From assembly GCA_944321165.1 (NCBI GenBank), contig CALUKE010000017.1, positions 1-53,558 on the forward strand: a DNA stretch of 53,558 nucleotides, written 5' to 3'. Made by a program: the position numbers and the translations under genes. Numbering within the stretch: the stretch's first letter is position 1; each line of letters opens with the position of its first letter. Positions 1-8,927 of this stretch are shown piece by piece. Source of the stretch: an uncultured Odoribacter sp. (GTDB taxonomy: Bacteria; Bacteroidota; Bacteroidia; Bacteroidales; Marinifilaceae). Under the pieces are notes generated by a model. The model was not told the DNA's origin and ran no database searches. It was given only the letters and a program-made list of their open reading frames with translations.

Positions 1-97
1 ACTAGGGTTTTCAACCCCCAAAATCGAGTTTTATAAAAGTATTTGCTAATTTTGCACTTGCCACTTGACTCTACAATTCCAAAATTTGTCCCGATAT

Positions 98-128
98 TTT
101 GTTTTTCAATAATTAAGTCGTATATTTG
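98..128 (+). promoter_or_regulatory. Promoter of the rimP-nusA-infB operon
   Basis: A -33 box TTTG (98-101), a 19-bp spacer and a -7 box TATATTTG (121-128) match the Bacteroides housekeeping promoter pattern (TTTG / TAnnTTTG) at every defined base. Transcription would start near 134-136, about 60 nt before the rimP ATG. A second TAnnTTTG match (TAATTTTG, 47-54) has no -33 partner. Positions 1-97 hold no gene that I can support. Confidence 0.75.
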
Positions 129-145
129 TCATGTTTAAAACAAAC

Positions 146-170
146 GAGAGGGGACCGGATGTCCCCTCTC
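146..170 (+). promoter_or_regulatory. Perfect 10-bp hairpin in the rimP leader
   Basis: GAGAGGGGAC (146-155) and GTCCCCTCTC (161-170) pair perfectly around a 5-nt loop, CGGAT. The hairpin lies between the predicted transcription start (about 135) and the rimP ATG at 196, so it should be in the mRNA leader of the operon. No U-run follows (the next bases are TTTCGTATC), so it is not a standard terminator. It could be a 5'-end stabiliser or a protein-binding site; its role is unknown. Confidence 0.6.
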
Positions 171-195
171 TTTCGTATCAAAGGATCGAATACCC

Positions 196-657
196 ATGGA
201 AACAACATTTGTAAAAAACATCATAGCCCCGATACTGAAGGCCCGAGATTTATTCTTGGTCGAATTAAAGATTTCAAAAAACAATGTAATCGAAGTCTTT
301 ATAGATGCCCTGACAGGGGTCAACATTCAAACCTGTATCGACGTGAGTCGGGAAATAGAAGCCGCTCTCAACCGGGATGAAGAAGATTTCGAACTGACCG
401 TTTCCAGTGCTGGAATAGGTTATCCGTTCAAAGTAGAAGAACAATATCAAAAGAATATCGGAAAATATGTCGACATCAAATTAAAAGACAACACACTTCT
501 TTCTGGTTTGCTATTACGCTTCGATCCAGAGCACCTGGTCATCGAATACGAAGAAAAGCAGAATATCGAAGGAAGCAAGAAAAAACAATGGGTAAAAACA
601 GAACGGACCCTTGTCCGAAATGAGATCAAGGAAATCAAAGAAGGAATCAAATTTTAA
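196..657 (+). CDS. rimP: Ribosome maturation factor RimP
   Basis: A 153-residue protein of the RimP (YhbC) family, a cytoplasmic factor needed for maturation of the 30S subunit. The N-terminal domain includes the family pattern VFIDALTGVNIQTCIDVSREIE followed by an acidic stretch and LTVSSAGIGYPF (the SPG-like turn), and the C-terminal part is a small beta-barrel (IGKYVDIKL, then LLSGLLLRF). Length and domain order are normal. It is first in an operon with nusA (47 bp downstream) and infB, the order widely conserved in bacteria, which makes the call secure. The ATG at 196 is about 60 nt after the predicted transcription start. Confidence 0.95.
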   Translation: METTFVKNIIAPILKARDLFLVELKISKNNVIEVFIDALTGVNIQTCIDVSREIEAALNRDEEDFELTVSSAGIGYPFKVEEQYQKNIGKYVDIKLKDNTLLSGLLLRFDPEHLVIEYEEKQNIEGSKKKQWVKTERTLVRNEIKEIKEGIKF

Positions 658-704
658 AACAGAAAATCAAAATAACAGTCAAAAAATAAAAGCAAAAAAG
701 CAAA

Positions 705-1943
705 ATGGAAAATATTAATCTGATAGACTCATTCGCTGAATTTAAAGAATTCAAGAATATAGACCGGGCCACTTTGATGAGAGTACTGGAAGATATTTTC
801 AGAAACATGCTATTGAAAAAATACGGTACTGACGAGAACTTTGACATCATCATCAACATCGACAAGGGTGATTTGGAAATTTGGAGGAACCGTACCGTAG
901 TTGAAGATAACATGCTTAAAAATCCGAATTCAGAAATCACATTGAGCGAAGCCAAGAAAATTGATGAAGATTACGAAATCGGCGAAGAAGTCACCGATGA
1001 AGTGAAATTCAAAGATTTCGGACGTCGTTCTGTTTTGGCTTTGAGACAAAACCTGTCCGCCCGTATTCTGGAGTTGGAAAAAGACAATGTTTATAACAAA
1101 TACAAAGACAAAGTAGGTCAGATTGTCTTAGGTGAAGTATATCAGGTATGGAAAAAAGAAATGCTGGTTTTAGACGATGAAGGGAACGAACTGATCTTGC
1201 CCAAGCAGGAACAAATTCCGACAGATTTCTTCAAAAAAGGGGACTCGATCAAGGCTGTTGTCATCCGAGTAGAAATGCGTAATTCCAATCCCTATATCAT
1301 CTTATCCAGAACCTCTCCTGTATTCTTGGAAAGACTATTTGAAAATGAGGTACCTGAAATTTTCGATGGACTGATTACCATTAAAAATGTAGTCCGAGTA
1401 CCGGGAGAAAGAGCGAAAGTGGCAGTAGAATCCTATGACGACCGAATTGATCCGGTCGGTGCCTGCGTGGGTATGAAAGGATCCAGAATTCACGGCATTG
1501 TACGGGAACTGAGAAATGAAAATATCGACGTCATCAACTACACCAATAATCTGCAACTTTACATCACCCGAGCCTTAAATCCCGCCAAAATCAAGAATAT
1601 AGAGATTGACGAGGCGCACAAAAAAGCCAATGTTTACCTGGATCCGGAAGAAGTATCCCTGGCTATCGGTAAAGGAGGATTAAACATCAAGTTGGCCAGT
1701 CAGCTTACCGGTTACGACATTGACGTATATCGTGAGCTGGATCAAACACAAGAAGAAGATGTCAATCTGGATGAATTTTCGGATGAAATAGACGGATGGG
1801 TTATCGACGAACTGAAACGTGTCGGCTGTGATACGGCCAAAAGTGTACTGGAACTCAGTGAGTCAGAATTGGAAAGTCGGACAGATCTCGAAATTGAGAC
1901 AATACGGGAGGTGCTCAATATTTTAAAAGCAGAATTTGAATAA
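705..1943 (+). CDS. nusA: Transcription termination/antitermination factor NusA
   Basis: A 412-residue NusA, which binds RNA polymerase and nascent RNA and modulates pausing, termination and antitermination. The N-terminal polymerase-binding domain is followed by an S1 domain (about residues 137-200) and two KH domains, with GMKGSRIHG near residue 256 and AIGKGGLNIKLASQ near 319. The end is an acidic, helix-hairpin-helix-like tail. It lacks the two C-terminal acidic repeats of E. coli NusA, which explains the shorter length (412 against about 495) and is usual outside Proteobacteria. It sits between rimP and infB with short gaps and no promoter of its own. Confidence 0.96.
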   Translation: MENINLIDSFAEFKEFKNIDRATLMRVLEDIFRNMLLKKYGTDENFDIIINIDKGDLEIWRNRTVVEDNMLKNPNSEITLSEAKKIDEDYEIGEEVTDEVKFKDFGRRSVLALRQNLSARILELEKDNVYNKYKDKVGQIVLGEVYQVWKKEMLVLDDEGNELILPKQEQIPTDFFKKGDSIKAVVIRVEMRNSNPYIILSRTSPVFLERLFENEVPEIFDGLITIKNVVRVPGERAKVAVESYDDRIDPVGACVGMKGSRIHGIVRELRNENIDVINYTNNLQLYITRALNPAKIKNIEIDEAHKKANVYLDPEEVSLAIGKGGLNIKLASQLTGYDIDVYRELDQTQEEDVNLDEFSDEIDGWVIDELKRVGCDTAKSVLELSESELESRTDLEIETIREVLNILKAEFE

Positions 1944-1979
1944 TGCTGCAATAACATTTGTAAAATTTGTAAGCTCAAT

Positions 1980-4790
1980 ATGGCAGTAAGATTAAGTAAA
2001 ATAGCCCGAGAATTTAACGTAGGTTTATCCACTATTGTGGAATTCCTGCACAGTAAGGGGATTAAAATATCCTCAGACCCGAATGCCAAACTGACGGATG
2101 AGGATTATAACCTGGTGGCAAAAGAATTTTCTTCCGACAGTCAAGTAAAAAAAGAATCTTCTCTGGTCGATCTGAAAAATACCAGAAAGAAAAAAGAGAC
2201 CGTCACAATCGACAACGTCGGTAACATTTCCGCCGAAAATGAAAATGATTCAGAAGAAGCGTTCATTTCAGTAAAAGATGAAGTGAAGTTCGAAAACAAA
2301 ATCAAAATTGTCGATCGCATCGATTTGAGTCCGGAGAAAAAAGAACATCCAGAAATAAAAGTACAAGAACCGATAAAAGAAGAACCGGCAATCGTAGAAG
2401 CAGAAAAAGAGGAAATTCCGGAGGAAGTCAGTTTTGACGAGGAAAACGAAAACGAAGAAAACTCAGAATCCGAAGAGGAACTGGAAGAAGAAAGCCAGAC
2501 TTACGTGGAAGAGACTCCGTACAAAGTCAATCAGCCGACACTGAAAGACGTAAAAGTGGTCGGAACCATTGACCTGGATGCCATCAATCAACGTACCCGT
2601 CCTCCCAAGAAAAGTAAACAAGAAAGAGAACGAGACCGGAAAGAGCAGAAAAAAGGGAACAAACCTTTTGGCAACGGTAATAAAATAGAGTCCTCCGCAT
2701 CAATGTTGGCAATGGATCCGGTTTTGAAAGGAGAAGAGGAAACAGATATCCGTAAAAAACGGAAAAGAATCCGTCGACAAGATGAAAGAATTCAGGTTGA
2801 CACCGCTTCTTCCAAAAATGCCAAAATCGAAGAAAACAAGCGAAAACTCAAAAAACTAAAGAAAAAGAAAAACGAAAAGGCCGAAATCTCGGATGAAGAT
2901 ATCGACAGACAGATCAAAGATACTTTCGCTCGTTTAGGAAGCAAAGGTAAATCCCAGACATCAAAACACCGTCGAGACAAACGTGATGCAGTACAACAGA
3001 AATTACAGGCAGAATTAGAACAGGAAGAAAAAGAAAAGAGCATTCTAAAACTGACTGAATTTGTAACGGTGGCCGAATTGGCAACGATGATGAACATCAG
3101 TGTGACAGAAGTAATTTCTGCTTGCATGGCATTGGGACTTTTCGTATCCATCAACCAACGTTTGGATGCAGAAACCATCAATATCGTTGCAGATGAATTT
3201 GGCTATTCAGTAGAATTCGTCAGCATCGAAATTCAGGAAGCCATTGAAGAAGAGGAAGAAGACAGCGAAGAAAACCTCGTTTCACGCCCTCCGATCGTAA
3301 CGGTCATGGGACATGTCGATCACGGAAAGACCTCGTTGTTGGACAGTATCCGTAAAACCAACGTCATCGCAGGAGAAGCCGGAGGTATCACACAGCACAT
3401 CGGTGCTTACAATGTAAAATTAGCAGACGGAAGAACTATTACTTTCCTGGACACTCCCGGTCACGAAGCATTTACGGCCATGCGTGCCCGTGGTGCTCAG
3501 GTAACCGACATCGCTATCATCATTGTTGCTGCAGATGACAATGTCATGCCGCAAACCATCGAAGCAATCAATCATGCCAGTGCCGCAGGAGTACCCATTG
3601 TATTTGCCATCAACAAAATCGACAAACCGGGAGCCAATCCGGACAAGATTAGGGAAGAACTGGCCAACATGAATTATCTGGTGGAAGAATGGGGTGGAAA
3701 ATACCAATGCCAAGAGATTGCTGCCAAAAAAGGATTAAATATTGAAGAACTGTTGGAAAAAGTACTGTTGGAAGCAGAATTATTGGATTTAAAAGCCAAT
3801 CCCCACAAAAAAGCCTCCGGTTCCATTATTGAATCCTCCCTGGACAAGGGAAGAGGCTATGTCGCTACCGTATTGGTTCAATCAGGAACTCTGAAAGTAG
3901 GAGATATTGTTCTTGCCGGCCAGTATTTCGGACACGTAAAAGCCATGTTCAATGAACGAGGAGAAAAACTCGAGAAAGCGGGTCCATCGGAACCAGCGTT
4001 GATATTAGGTTTAAACGGAGCGCCTCAGGCTGGTGACAAATTCAATGTGCTGAGTAATGAAAAAGAAGCCCGCCAACTGGCCAACAAACGGGAACAGTTA
4101 CAACGGGAACAAGGGCTGCGCACTCAGAAACACATTACGTTGGATGAAATCGGTCGTCGGATCGCCATCGGCAATTTCCAGGAATTGAATGTTATCGTCA
4201 AAGGTGATGTTGACGGTTCCATCGAAGCTCTCTCCGACTCCTTGATCAAACTGTCCACCGATGAGATTCAGGTCAACATCATCCACAAAGCGGTCGGTCA
4301 AATTACCGAAGGAGACGTATTGCTGGCAGCCGCTTCCAATGCGATCATTGTCGGTTTCCAAGTCCGCCCATCCATGGGAGCCCGTAAACTGGCCGAAAAA
4401 GAACAGATTGACATCCGGCTCTATTCTGTCATTTACCAGGCTATCGAAGAACTGAAAGCCGCTATGGAAGGTATGTTATCACCTGAAATAAAAGAAGAAA
4501 TCATTGCTACCATTGAAGTACTTGAAACCTTCAAGATATCCAAAGTCGGAACCATTGCCGGCTGTATTGTCCGCGACGGAAAAATCACACGTTCCGCCAA
4601 GGTTCGGGTCATCCGAGAAGGCATCGTCATCTATACCGGAGTACTTGGTTCGCTGAAGCGCTTCAAAGACGACGTCAAAGAAGTGGCAAAAGGTTTCGAA
4701 TGTGGCCTGAACATTGAAAATTACAATGATATACGCGTTGGAGATATCATCGAAGGATATCAGGAAGTGGAAGTGAAAAAAACATTGTAA
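1980..4790 (+). CDS. infB: Translation initiation factor IF-2
   Basis: A 936-residue IF-2, the GTPase that brings initiator tRNA to the 30S subunit and promotes subunit joining. An N-terminal IF2_N helical domain (residues 1-50) is followed by a long Glu/Lys-rich linker (about 60-350), a second IF2_N-like domain (about 355-410), and the GTPase domain with G1 GHVDHGKTS (near 442), G3 DTPGH (near 490) and G4 NKID (near 544). Domains II-IV run to the C terminus. The large charged linker accounts for the length and is typical of Bacteroidota. It begins 36 bp after nusA and ends the operon. Confidence 0.97.
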   Translation: MAVRLSKIAREFNVGLSTIVEFLHSKGIKISSDPNAKLTDEDYNLVAKEFSSDSQVKKESSLVDLKNTRKKKETVTIDNVGNISAENENDSEEAFISVKDEVKFENKIKIVDRIDLSPEKKEHPEIKVQEPIKEEPAIVEAEKEEIPEEVSFDEENENEENSESEEELEEESQTYVEETPYKVNQPTLKDVKVVGTIDLDAINQRTRPPKKSKQERERDRKEQKKGNKPFGNGNKIESSASMLAMDPVLKGEEETDIRKKRKRIRRQDERIQVDTASSKNAKIEENKRKLKKLKKKKNEKAEISDEDIDRQIKDTFARLGSKGKSQTSKHRRDKRDAVQQKLQAELEQEEKEKSILKLTEFVTVAELATMMNISVTEVISACMALGLFVSINQRLDAETINIVADEFGYSVEFVSIEIQEAIEEEEEDSEENLVSRPPIVTVMGHVDHGKTSLLDSIRKTNVIAGEAGGITQHIGAYNVKLADGRTITFLDTPGHEAFTAMRARGAQVTDIAIIIVAADDNVMPQTIEAINHASAAGVPIVFAINKIDKPGANPDKIREELANMNYLVEEWGGKYQCQEIAAKKGLNIEELLEKVLLEAELLDLKANPHKKASGSIIESSLDKGRGYVATVLVQSGTLKVGDIVLAGQYFGHVKAMFNERGEKLEKAGPSEPALILGLNGAPQAGDKFNVLSNEKEARQLANKREQLQREQGLRTQKHITLDEIGRRIAIGNFQELNVIVKGDVDGSIEALSDSLIKLSTDEIQVNIIHKAVGQITEGDVLLAAASNAIIVGFQVRPSMGARKLAEKEQIDIRLYSVIYQAIEELKAAMEGMLSPEIKEEIIATIEVLETFKISKVGTIAGCIVRDGKITRSAKVRVIREGIVIYTGVLGSLKRFKDDVKEVAKGFECGLNIENYNDIRVGDIIEGYQEVEVKKTL

Positions 4791-4905
4791 ATCAGTTGTT
4801 AATTTTAAATTAAGGAACATTTAACACCTGTCTAACATAGCATATAAAGGATTATTTCTTTACTTTGTAAAGAGAAAAAATTAAAAACATTAAATTTTAA
4901 AGCAG

Positions 4906-5367
4906 ATGAAGAAGATATTGGTAATAATGGTTCTGTTTGCAGCCTTTACAACAGGATTGACAGCACAAGTATTAAAACCTGTAAAATGGGAAATCACTTA
5001 TAAAAAAGTAAGTGACGGAGTTTACGACATCATTTGCAAAGCCACTGTAGAAGGAGGCTGGCATCTTTATGACACCAAACTTCCGGAAGGAGGTCCGCTG
5101 CCTACCACCTTTAACATGGACGAAGATGAAACGACGGGTATCGAACTGGTCGGTGAATTCAAGGCAACAGAAAAAGCGCTGACCGAACACAGCGAGGCTT
5201 TCGACATGGATCTGAAATATTTTATTAACACAGCCACTTTCATCCAACGGGTAAAAGTAACAGCAGCAAAGGCTAAATTGGTTGGTTATGTAGAATACAT
5301 GTCTTGTTCTGGTGGACAATGTACACCTCCAGCAGAAGCTGATTTTGAATTTGAATTAACCAAATAA
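4906..5367 (+). CDS. DsbD alpha-domain-like periplasmic protein
   Basis: A 153-residue secreted protein with a signal peptide (MKKILVIMVLFAAFTTGLTA, cleaved before Q21). The mature part resembles the N-terminal immunoglobulin-like domain of the thiol-disulfide interchange protein DsbD: a VKWEITYKK strand, GGWHLYDTKLPEGG, and a C-terminal CSGGQC pair (Cys134 and Cys139) at the place of the CxxxxC redox pair in DsbD-alpha. The transmembrane and thioredoxin domains of full DsbD are absent, so it would have to receive electrons from another protein. It is a single gene between infB and a strong terminator. The redox role is inferred from the cysteine pair. Confidence 0.75.
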   Translation: MKKILVIMVLFAAFTTGLTAQVLKPVKWEITYKKVSDGVYDIICKATVEGGWHLYDTKLPEGGPLPTTFNMDEDETTGIELVGEFKATEKALTEHSEAFDMDLKYFINTATFIQRVKVTAAKAKLVGYVEYMSCSGGQCTPPAEADFEFELTK

Positions 5368-5376
5368 AGAACTTTC

Positions 5377-5390
5377 CGATTCCGGAATCG
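5377..5390. repeat. Perfect 14-bp palindrome before a terminator
   Basis: CGATTCCGGAATCG is identical to its reverse complement. It lies 10 nt after the stop of the DsbD-alpha-like gene and directly before that gene's terminator hairpin. It may be part of the termination structure or a protein site; nothing more can be said. Confidence 0.4.
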
Positions 5391-5429
5391 AGAGACAAAA
5401 ATTCGAAGGGATTTTTGTCTCTTTTTTTA
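5391..5429 (+). terminator. Intrinsic terminator after the DsbD-alpha-like gene
   Basis: AGAGACAAAAAT (5391-5402) pairs perfectly with ATTTTTGTCTCT (5411-5422) around an 8-nt loop and is followed by a run of T to 5428. It ends only 12 nt before the ATG of the CapA-type gene, which therefore has almost no leader of its own. Confidence 0.85.
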
Positions 5430-5440
5430 ATGTTTTCAAC

Positions 5441-6595
5441 ATGAGACCCTTTGTTTTTCTGTTGTTGTTGATAAATTCCTTGAAGCTATCAGCCCAACCA
5501 TGGCACCATTTGGATAAAAGTCCGGAAACAGACAGCCTCTGTCTTTTCTTTTTTGGCGACATCATGCAACATGATCCCCAAATTTCCGGAGCATGGGATT
5601 CGAATCTTCATGATTACAACTACCGTCCCTGCTTTCAATACATCGCCCCTTACTGGCAAAAAGCAGATTATGTCATCGCTAATTTGGAAACCACTCTGAC
5701 CGACAAAGGTTACAGCGGTTATCCGCAATTTTCAGCTCCCTGGCAATTGGTCCGTGACCTGAAAAGCTGCGGTGTCGATATTCTAACCACCACCAACAAT
5801 CACTCCTGTGACAAAGGACACATCGGTATACGGAAAACCCTTTATTACCTTGATTCTTTAAAAATTTCCCATACCGGCACTTACCTTGATACCAACAGCT
5901 GGATCTCCCAGACTCCATTCTACATCCGACACGGAAGATTCAAAATAGCCCTGATCAGTTGCACCTACGGCACCAACGGTATCGCGGTCACGCACGGCCA
6001 GGTCGTTTCCATGATCGACACTTTCCACATCCACCGCCAAATCGAGAAGGCACTGCTCGATACCGCAACCAATATTATCGCCATCATGCATTGGGGCGAA
6101 GAATACCATACAACACCCCACCCAGAACAGGAACGTTTAGCAACCTGGCTGCACACCCAAGGGGCTGATATTGTCATTGGCTCCCACCCGCATGTCGTAC
6201 AACCGATCCGCTATATACACCAGGGAGACGACACCACGGGAATTACGGTCTTCTCTTTGGGCAATTTTGTATCCAATCAAAGTAAACGCTACACCAACGG
6301 AGGCATTGGTATATACCTTACTCTTTACCGACAAAGCGGACGAAGTCGCTATCGGATGCAATACCTCAGCAGTTACGTATATCGCCCCATAGAAAACGGG
6401 AAACGCCGGTATTATGTCATACCCGAACCGGAAGCATCAACACTCCTTCATCAACAAGATTCCCTGTTATACACGGAATTTTTTCACGACACCGACTCTA
6501 TCATCCGTGGGGTTGCACCCAAATTCCGATTAGAAGGGAAAGAAAAACCACAAACCGAGAAATATTTCCCATCAACAAGCATTTTAATACATTAA
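5441..6595 (+). CDS. CapA-family metallophosphatase-like protein
   Basis: A 384-residue exported protein of the CapA (poly-gamma-glutamate capsule synthesis, PGA_cap) family, which has a calcineurin-like metallophosphoesterase fold. A short signal peptide (LLLLINSLKLSAQ) precedes the metal-binding motifs in order: FFGDIM, ANLETTL, TTNNHSCDKG, MHWGEEY and IGSHPHVVQP. The usual poly-glutamate partners (CapB, CapC) are not nearby, so polymer synthesis should not be assumed; lone Bacteroidota homologues are mostly uncharacterised. The ATG at 5441 is supported by the signal peptide, although it is 12 nt after a terminator. I see no good promoter between the terminator and the start. Confidence 0.85.
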   Translation: MRPFVFLLLLINSLKLSAQPWHHLDKSPETDSLCLFFFGDIMQHDPQISGAWDSNLHDYNYRPCFQYIAPYWQKADYVIANLETTLTDKGYSGYPQFSAPWQLVRDLKSCGVDILTTTNNHSCDKGHIGIRKTLYYLDSLKISHTGTYLDTNSWISQTPFYIRHGRFKIALISCTYGTNGIAVTHGQVVSMIDTFHIHRQIEKALLDTATNIIAIMHWGEEYHTTPHPEQERLATWLHTQGADIVIGSHPHVVQPIRYIHQGDDTTGITVFSLGNFVSNQSKRYTNGGIGIYLTLYRQSGRSRYRMQYLSSYVYRPIENGKRRYYVIPEPEASTLLHQQDSLLYTEFFHDTDSIIRGVAPKFRLEGKEKPQTEKYFPSTSILIH

Positions 6596-6635
6596 AATTT
6601 GTAATTTCGTCATGCTTTAAATAAAACTTTGAACT

Positions 6636-7016
6636 ATGAAAATTGCAGTCATTGCACACGACGGGAAAAAAGCCGAAATGGTTGCTTTCTTGAACAGACA
6701 CATGGATTTTTTAAAATCGGTAGGCATTGAAATCGTTGCAACGGGAACTACCGGCAAGCATGCCCAGGAAGCCGGTCTGGAAGTCGAACGCTTATTGTCA
6801 GGACCATTGGGGGGTGACGCTCAAATCGCCGCATTAGTGGCTGAACATAAAATTGCCATGGTCATTTTCTTCCGGGATCCGCTGGGCAAGCATCCTCACG
6901 AACCGGATGTTCAAATGTTGATGCGAGTATGCGACGTACACAACGTGCCCATTGCCACCAATCCGGCCTGTGCAGAAATGATGATTCGGGGATTTCTCGA
7001 CATGCACCAAAAGTAA
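6636..7016 (+). CDS. mgsA: Methylglyoxal synthase
   Basis: A 126-residue methylglyoxal synthase, converting dihydroxyacetone phosphate to methylglyoxal and phosphate, a bypass of lower glycolysis. Family motifs are clear: AHDGKKAEMV at the N terminus, ATGTTGKHAQ (phosphate binding), SGPLGGDAQIAALV with the catalytic Asp, and FFRDPLGKHPHEPDV followed by NVPIATNPACAEM. Length is slightly under the 150 residues of E. coli MgsA, as in other Bacteroidales. It is a single gene 40 bp after the CapA-type gene; an imperfect -7 box (TAATTTCG, 6602-6609) precedes it. Its stop codon lies inside a perfect inverted repeat. Confidence 0.95.
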   Translation: MKIAVIAHDGKKAEMVAFLNRHMDFLKSVGIEIVATGTTGKHAQEAGLEVERLLSGPLGGDAQIAALVAEHKIAMVIFFRDPLGKHPHEPDVQMLMRVCDVHNVPIATNPACAEMMIRGFLDMHQK

Positions 7017-7040
7017 AGTCCTCCAAGAGCGGACTTTACT
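7012..7040. terminator. Inverted repeat overlapping the mgsA stop codon
   Basis: AGTAAAGTCC (7012-7021) and GGACTTTACT (7031-7040) pair perfectly with a 9-nt loop; the mgsA TAA (7014-7016) is inside the left arm. There is no T-run after it, so it is either a U-tract-less terminator or a 3'-end stabiliser. Confidence 0.5.
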
Positions 7041-7060
7041 CTCCAAATGTTCCGAAAACC

Positions 7061-7092
7061 TTTGCATAATTCATTCACATCTATTAATTTTA
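7061..7092 (+). promoter_or_regulatory. Promoter of the metal-efflux operon
   Basis: TTTG (7061-7064), 20 bp, then TAATTTTA (7085-7092; 7 of 8 with the last G replaced by A) fits the Bacteroides promoter. Transcription would start near 7099, about 11 nt before the first ATG of the operon. Confidence 0.6.
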
Positions 7093-7109
7093 CGCCAAAT
7101 TAAAAACAG

Positions 7110-7523
7110 ATGTTGAGGAAATTTACAGCAATCTTTTTTCTTTCATTGGCAAGCATGATCATGCTTGCTTTTACTGTATTTCCTCACCATCATCACCAAG
7201 AATACATTTGTTTCGCAACCAGCCATTGTCAAAACGACCATGGCCAGCAAACTCATTCCCATGATGCTGGCAATTCATCCCACAACTGTGTAAACACTCT
7301 TTTTCAGACTCAGCTGAACAAGGGGCATCATTCAGAAGACCAGCTATTCAACGGGAATCATTTTCCTTTTACATTTTCCGATTGTCTGATTGCGGACTTA
7401 CTAGATTTTTTTTCACTGAGAACTGAAAATCAGAATCATTTTACTTCGTATTATCAGGAACAGCTTCACTCAAGCGGTTATATATCCGAACGTATCGGTC
7501 GGGCTCCTCCCTTCGGGGCATAA
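7110..7523 (+). CDS. Small His/Cys-rich membrane or secreted protein at the head of the efflux operon
   Basis: A 137-residue protein with a hydrophobic N-terminal segment (about residues 5-24, LSLASMIMLAFTVF) and then HHHH, CFATSHCQNDHG and THSHD, a cluster of possible metal ligands with three cysteines close together; the C-terminal half is polar and unremarkable. I do not recognise a characterised family. Short proteins of this kind occur before CusBA/CzcCBA-type operons in Bacteroidales, and the name DUF6769 may apply, but I could not check it. Position and composition suggest metal binding on the periplasmic side, as sensor, buffer or chaperone for the pump. It has its own promoter 18 nt upstream. 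Confidence 0.65.
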   Translation: MLRKFTAIFFLSLASMIMLAFTVFPHHHHQEYICFATSHCQNDHGQQTHSHDAGNSSHNCVNTLFQTQLNKGHHSEDQLFNGNHFPFTFSDCLIADLLDFFSLRTENQNHFTSYYQEQLHSSGYISERIGRAPPFGA

Positions 7524-7637
7524 TTTTCATCCTCAAGCATTTGACAGGTAAATCCTTCGTCTGAAATTGTCATGCACAAGGCGAACGGATCATCTTTTAT
7601 TATCAGACAACTCCAATATTTAATCAATAATAACGAT

Positions 7638-8897
7638 ATGAGACATTTTTTTATACCATTCATCATAGCATCCATTTGCTTTTACGGATGTAAAAACACG
7701 GAAAAACATCAGCACGATCATAGCACCACAGAAGCCCATGCTCTTCATGAACATGCACACGAATCCCATGCCCATGATTCACATGCAGAGGAAGCTCACG
7801 ATCACGATGCACATAACCACGATGCACACGGTCACGAAGAAGCCACTGTCCATCCAGCAGAGACAGCTCATAGCGATGAAATCATTTTCACAAAAGCACA
7901 AGCGGCCAAAACCGATTTTGAAGTAAAAGAAATACAACCTGGGACCTTTCAACATATCATAAAAACCAGTGGTCAAATACTCTCCGCACCAGGAGATGAA
8001 TCAGTTATCGTAGCCACCAATAATGGAGTCATCTCCTATGCCGATAACAAATTGGCTGCAGGACAGGCCGTAAAACAAAACCAGGCACTCTTTTACATCG
8101 CCTCCAAACATTTGGGAGAAGGCGACTATTATGCCCGAACAGAAGCAAATTATAAACAAGCGAAAGCCGCATATGACCGAGCCGAGACACTGATAAAAGA
8201 CCGGATTATCTCGGAAAAAGATTTCGAAACCGCCCGATTAAATTACCAGAATGCCAAAATTGCTTTTGAAGCCATCGCAGGGAAAAGTTCGGACCAGGGG
8301 GTTGGTATCACCTCGCCATTAAACGGATTTATCAAGAACATCAATGTCAAAGACGGTGAATATGTAACCACTGGACAGGCCATTGCCACAGTTTCACAAA
8401 ACAAGAAACTGATTTTACAGGCCGATGTTTCTGAAAAATACTATCCATATCTGAATTCCATCAACAACGCCAATTTCAAAACTCCGTATGACGACCGAGT
8501 ATATACCTTACAGGAATTGTCCGGGAAACTGTTATCCATTGGCAAATCTGCCCGCGAAAACAGCTTCTTTGTTCCAGTCACTTTCGAATTGGACAACCGA
8601 GGTGAAATCATACCAGGTTCATTCGTAGAGATTTATCTTCTTTCCTATCCCATGGAAAATGTCATGAGCATCCCGGTCAGCGCCCTGACCCAAGAAATGG
8701 GTTATTTCTATGTTTATCGACAACTCGACGAAGAAGGATATCAAAAACAGGAAATCAAAATCGGAGCCAACAATGGCAAAGAAGTCCAGGTATTGTCCGG
8801 CCTGAAACCCGGCGACCGGATTGTCACTCGAGGAGCCTATCAAGTGAAAATGGCCTCCGCGACTACCGCCATTCCGGGTCACAGCCATGAACATTAA
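7638..8897 (+). CDS. Heavy-metal efflux RND periplasmic adaptor (CusB/CzcB type) with His-rich N terminus
   Basis: A 419-residue membrane-fusion lipoprotein linking an RND pump to its outer-membrane channel. The frame is open from 7572, but the ATG at 7638 gives a proper lipoprotein signal (MRHFFIPFIIASICFYGC, Cys18 lipidated), so I chose it. Residues about 20-80 contain 18 histidines in HDH, HEHAH and HNHDAHGH runs, a metal-binding linker. Then come the barrel-sandwich (VIVATNNGVISYADNKLAAGQAVKQ), a helical hairpin (about 165-225) and the second lipoyl half (GITSPLNGFIKNINVKDGEYV), ending in GHSHEH. It lies 30 bp before the pump gene. Which metal is exported is not visible. Confidence 0.9.
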   Translation: MRHFFIPFIIASICFYGCKNTEKHQHDHSTTEAHALHEHAHESHAHDSHAEEAHDHDAHNHDAHGHEEATVHPAETAHSDEIIFTKAQAAKTDFEVKEIQPGTFQHIIKTSGQILSAPGDESVIVATNNGVISYADNKLAAGQAVKQNQALFYIASKHLGEGDYYARTEANYKQAKAAYDRAETLIKDRIISEKDFETARLNYQNAKIAFEAIAGKSSDQGVGITSPLNGFIKNINVKDGEYVTTGQAIATVSQNKKLILQADVSEKYYPYLNSINNANFKTPYDDRVYTLQELSGKLLSIGKSARENSFFVPVTFELDNRGEIIPGSFVEIYLLSYPMENVMSIPVSALTQEMGYFYVYRQLDEEGYQKQEIKIGANNGKEVQVLSGLKPGDRIVTRGAYQVKMASATTAIPGHSHEH

Positions 8898-8927
8898 TCA
8901 TTTCCAATACCAAAAGAAAGAACCATC

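Noticed and set aside
126..380. An 84-residue plus-strand reading frame overlapping rimP
   Set aside because: It starts upstream of the expected transcription start, lies in another frame of rimP and looks like no known protein.
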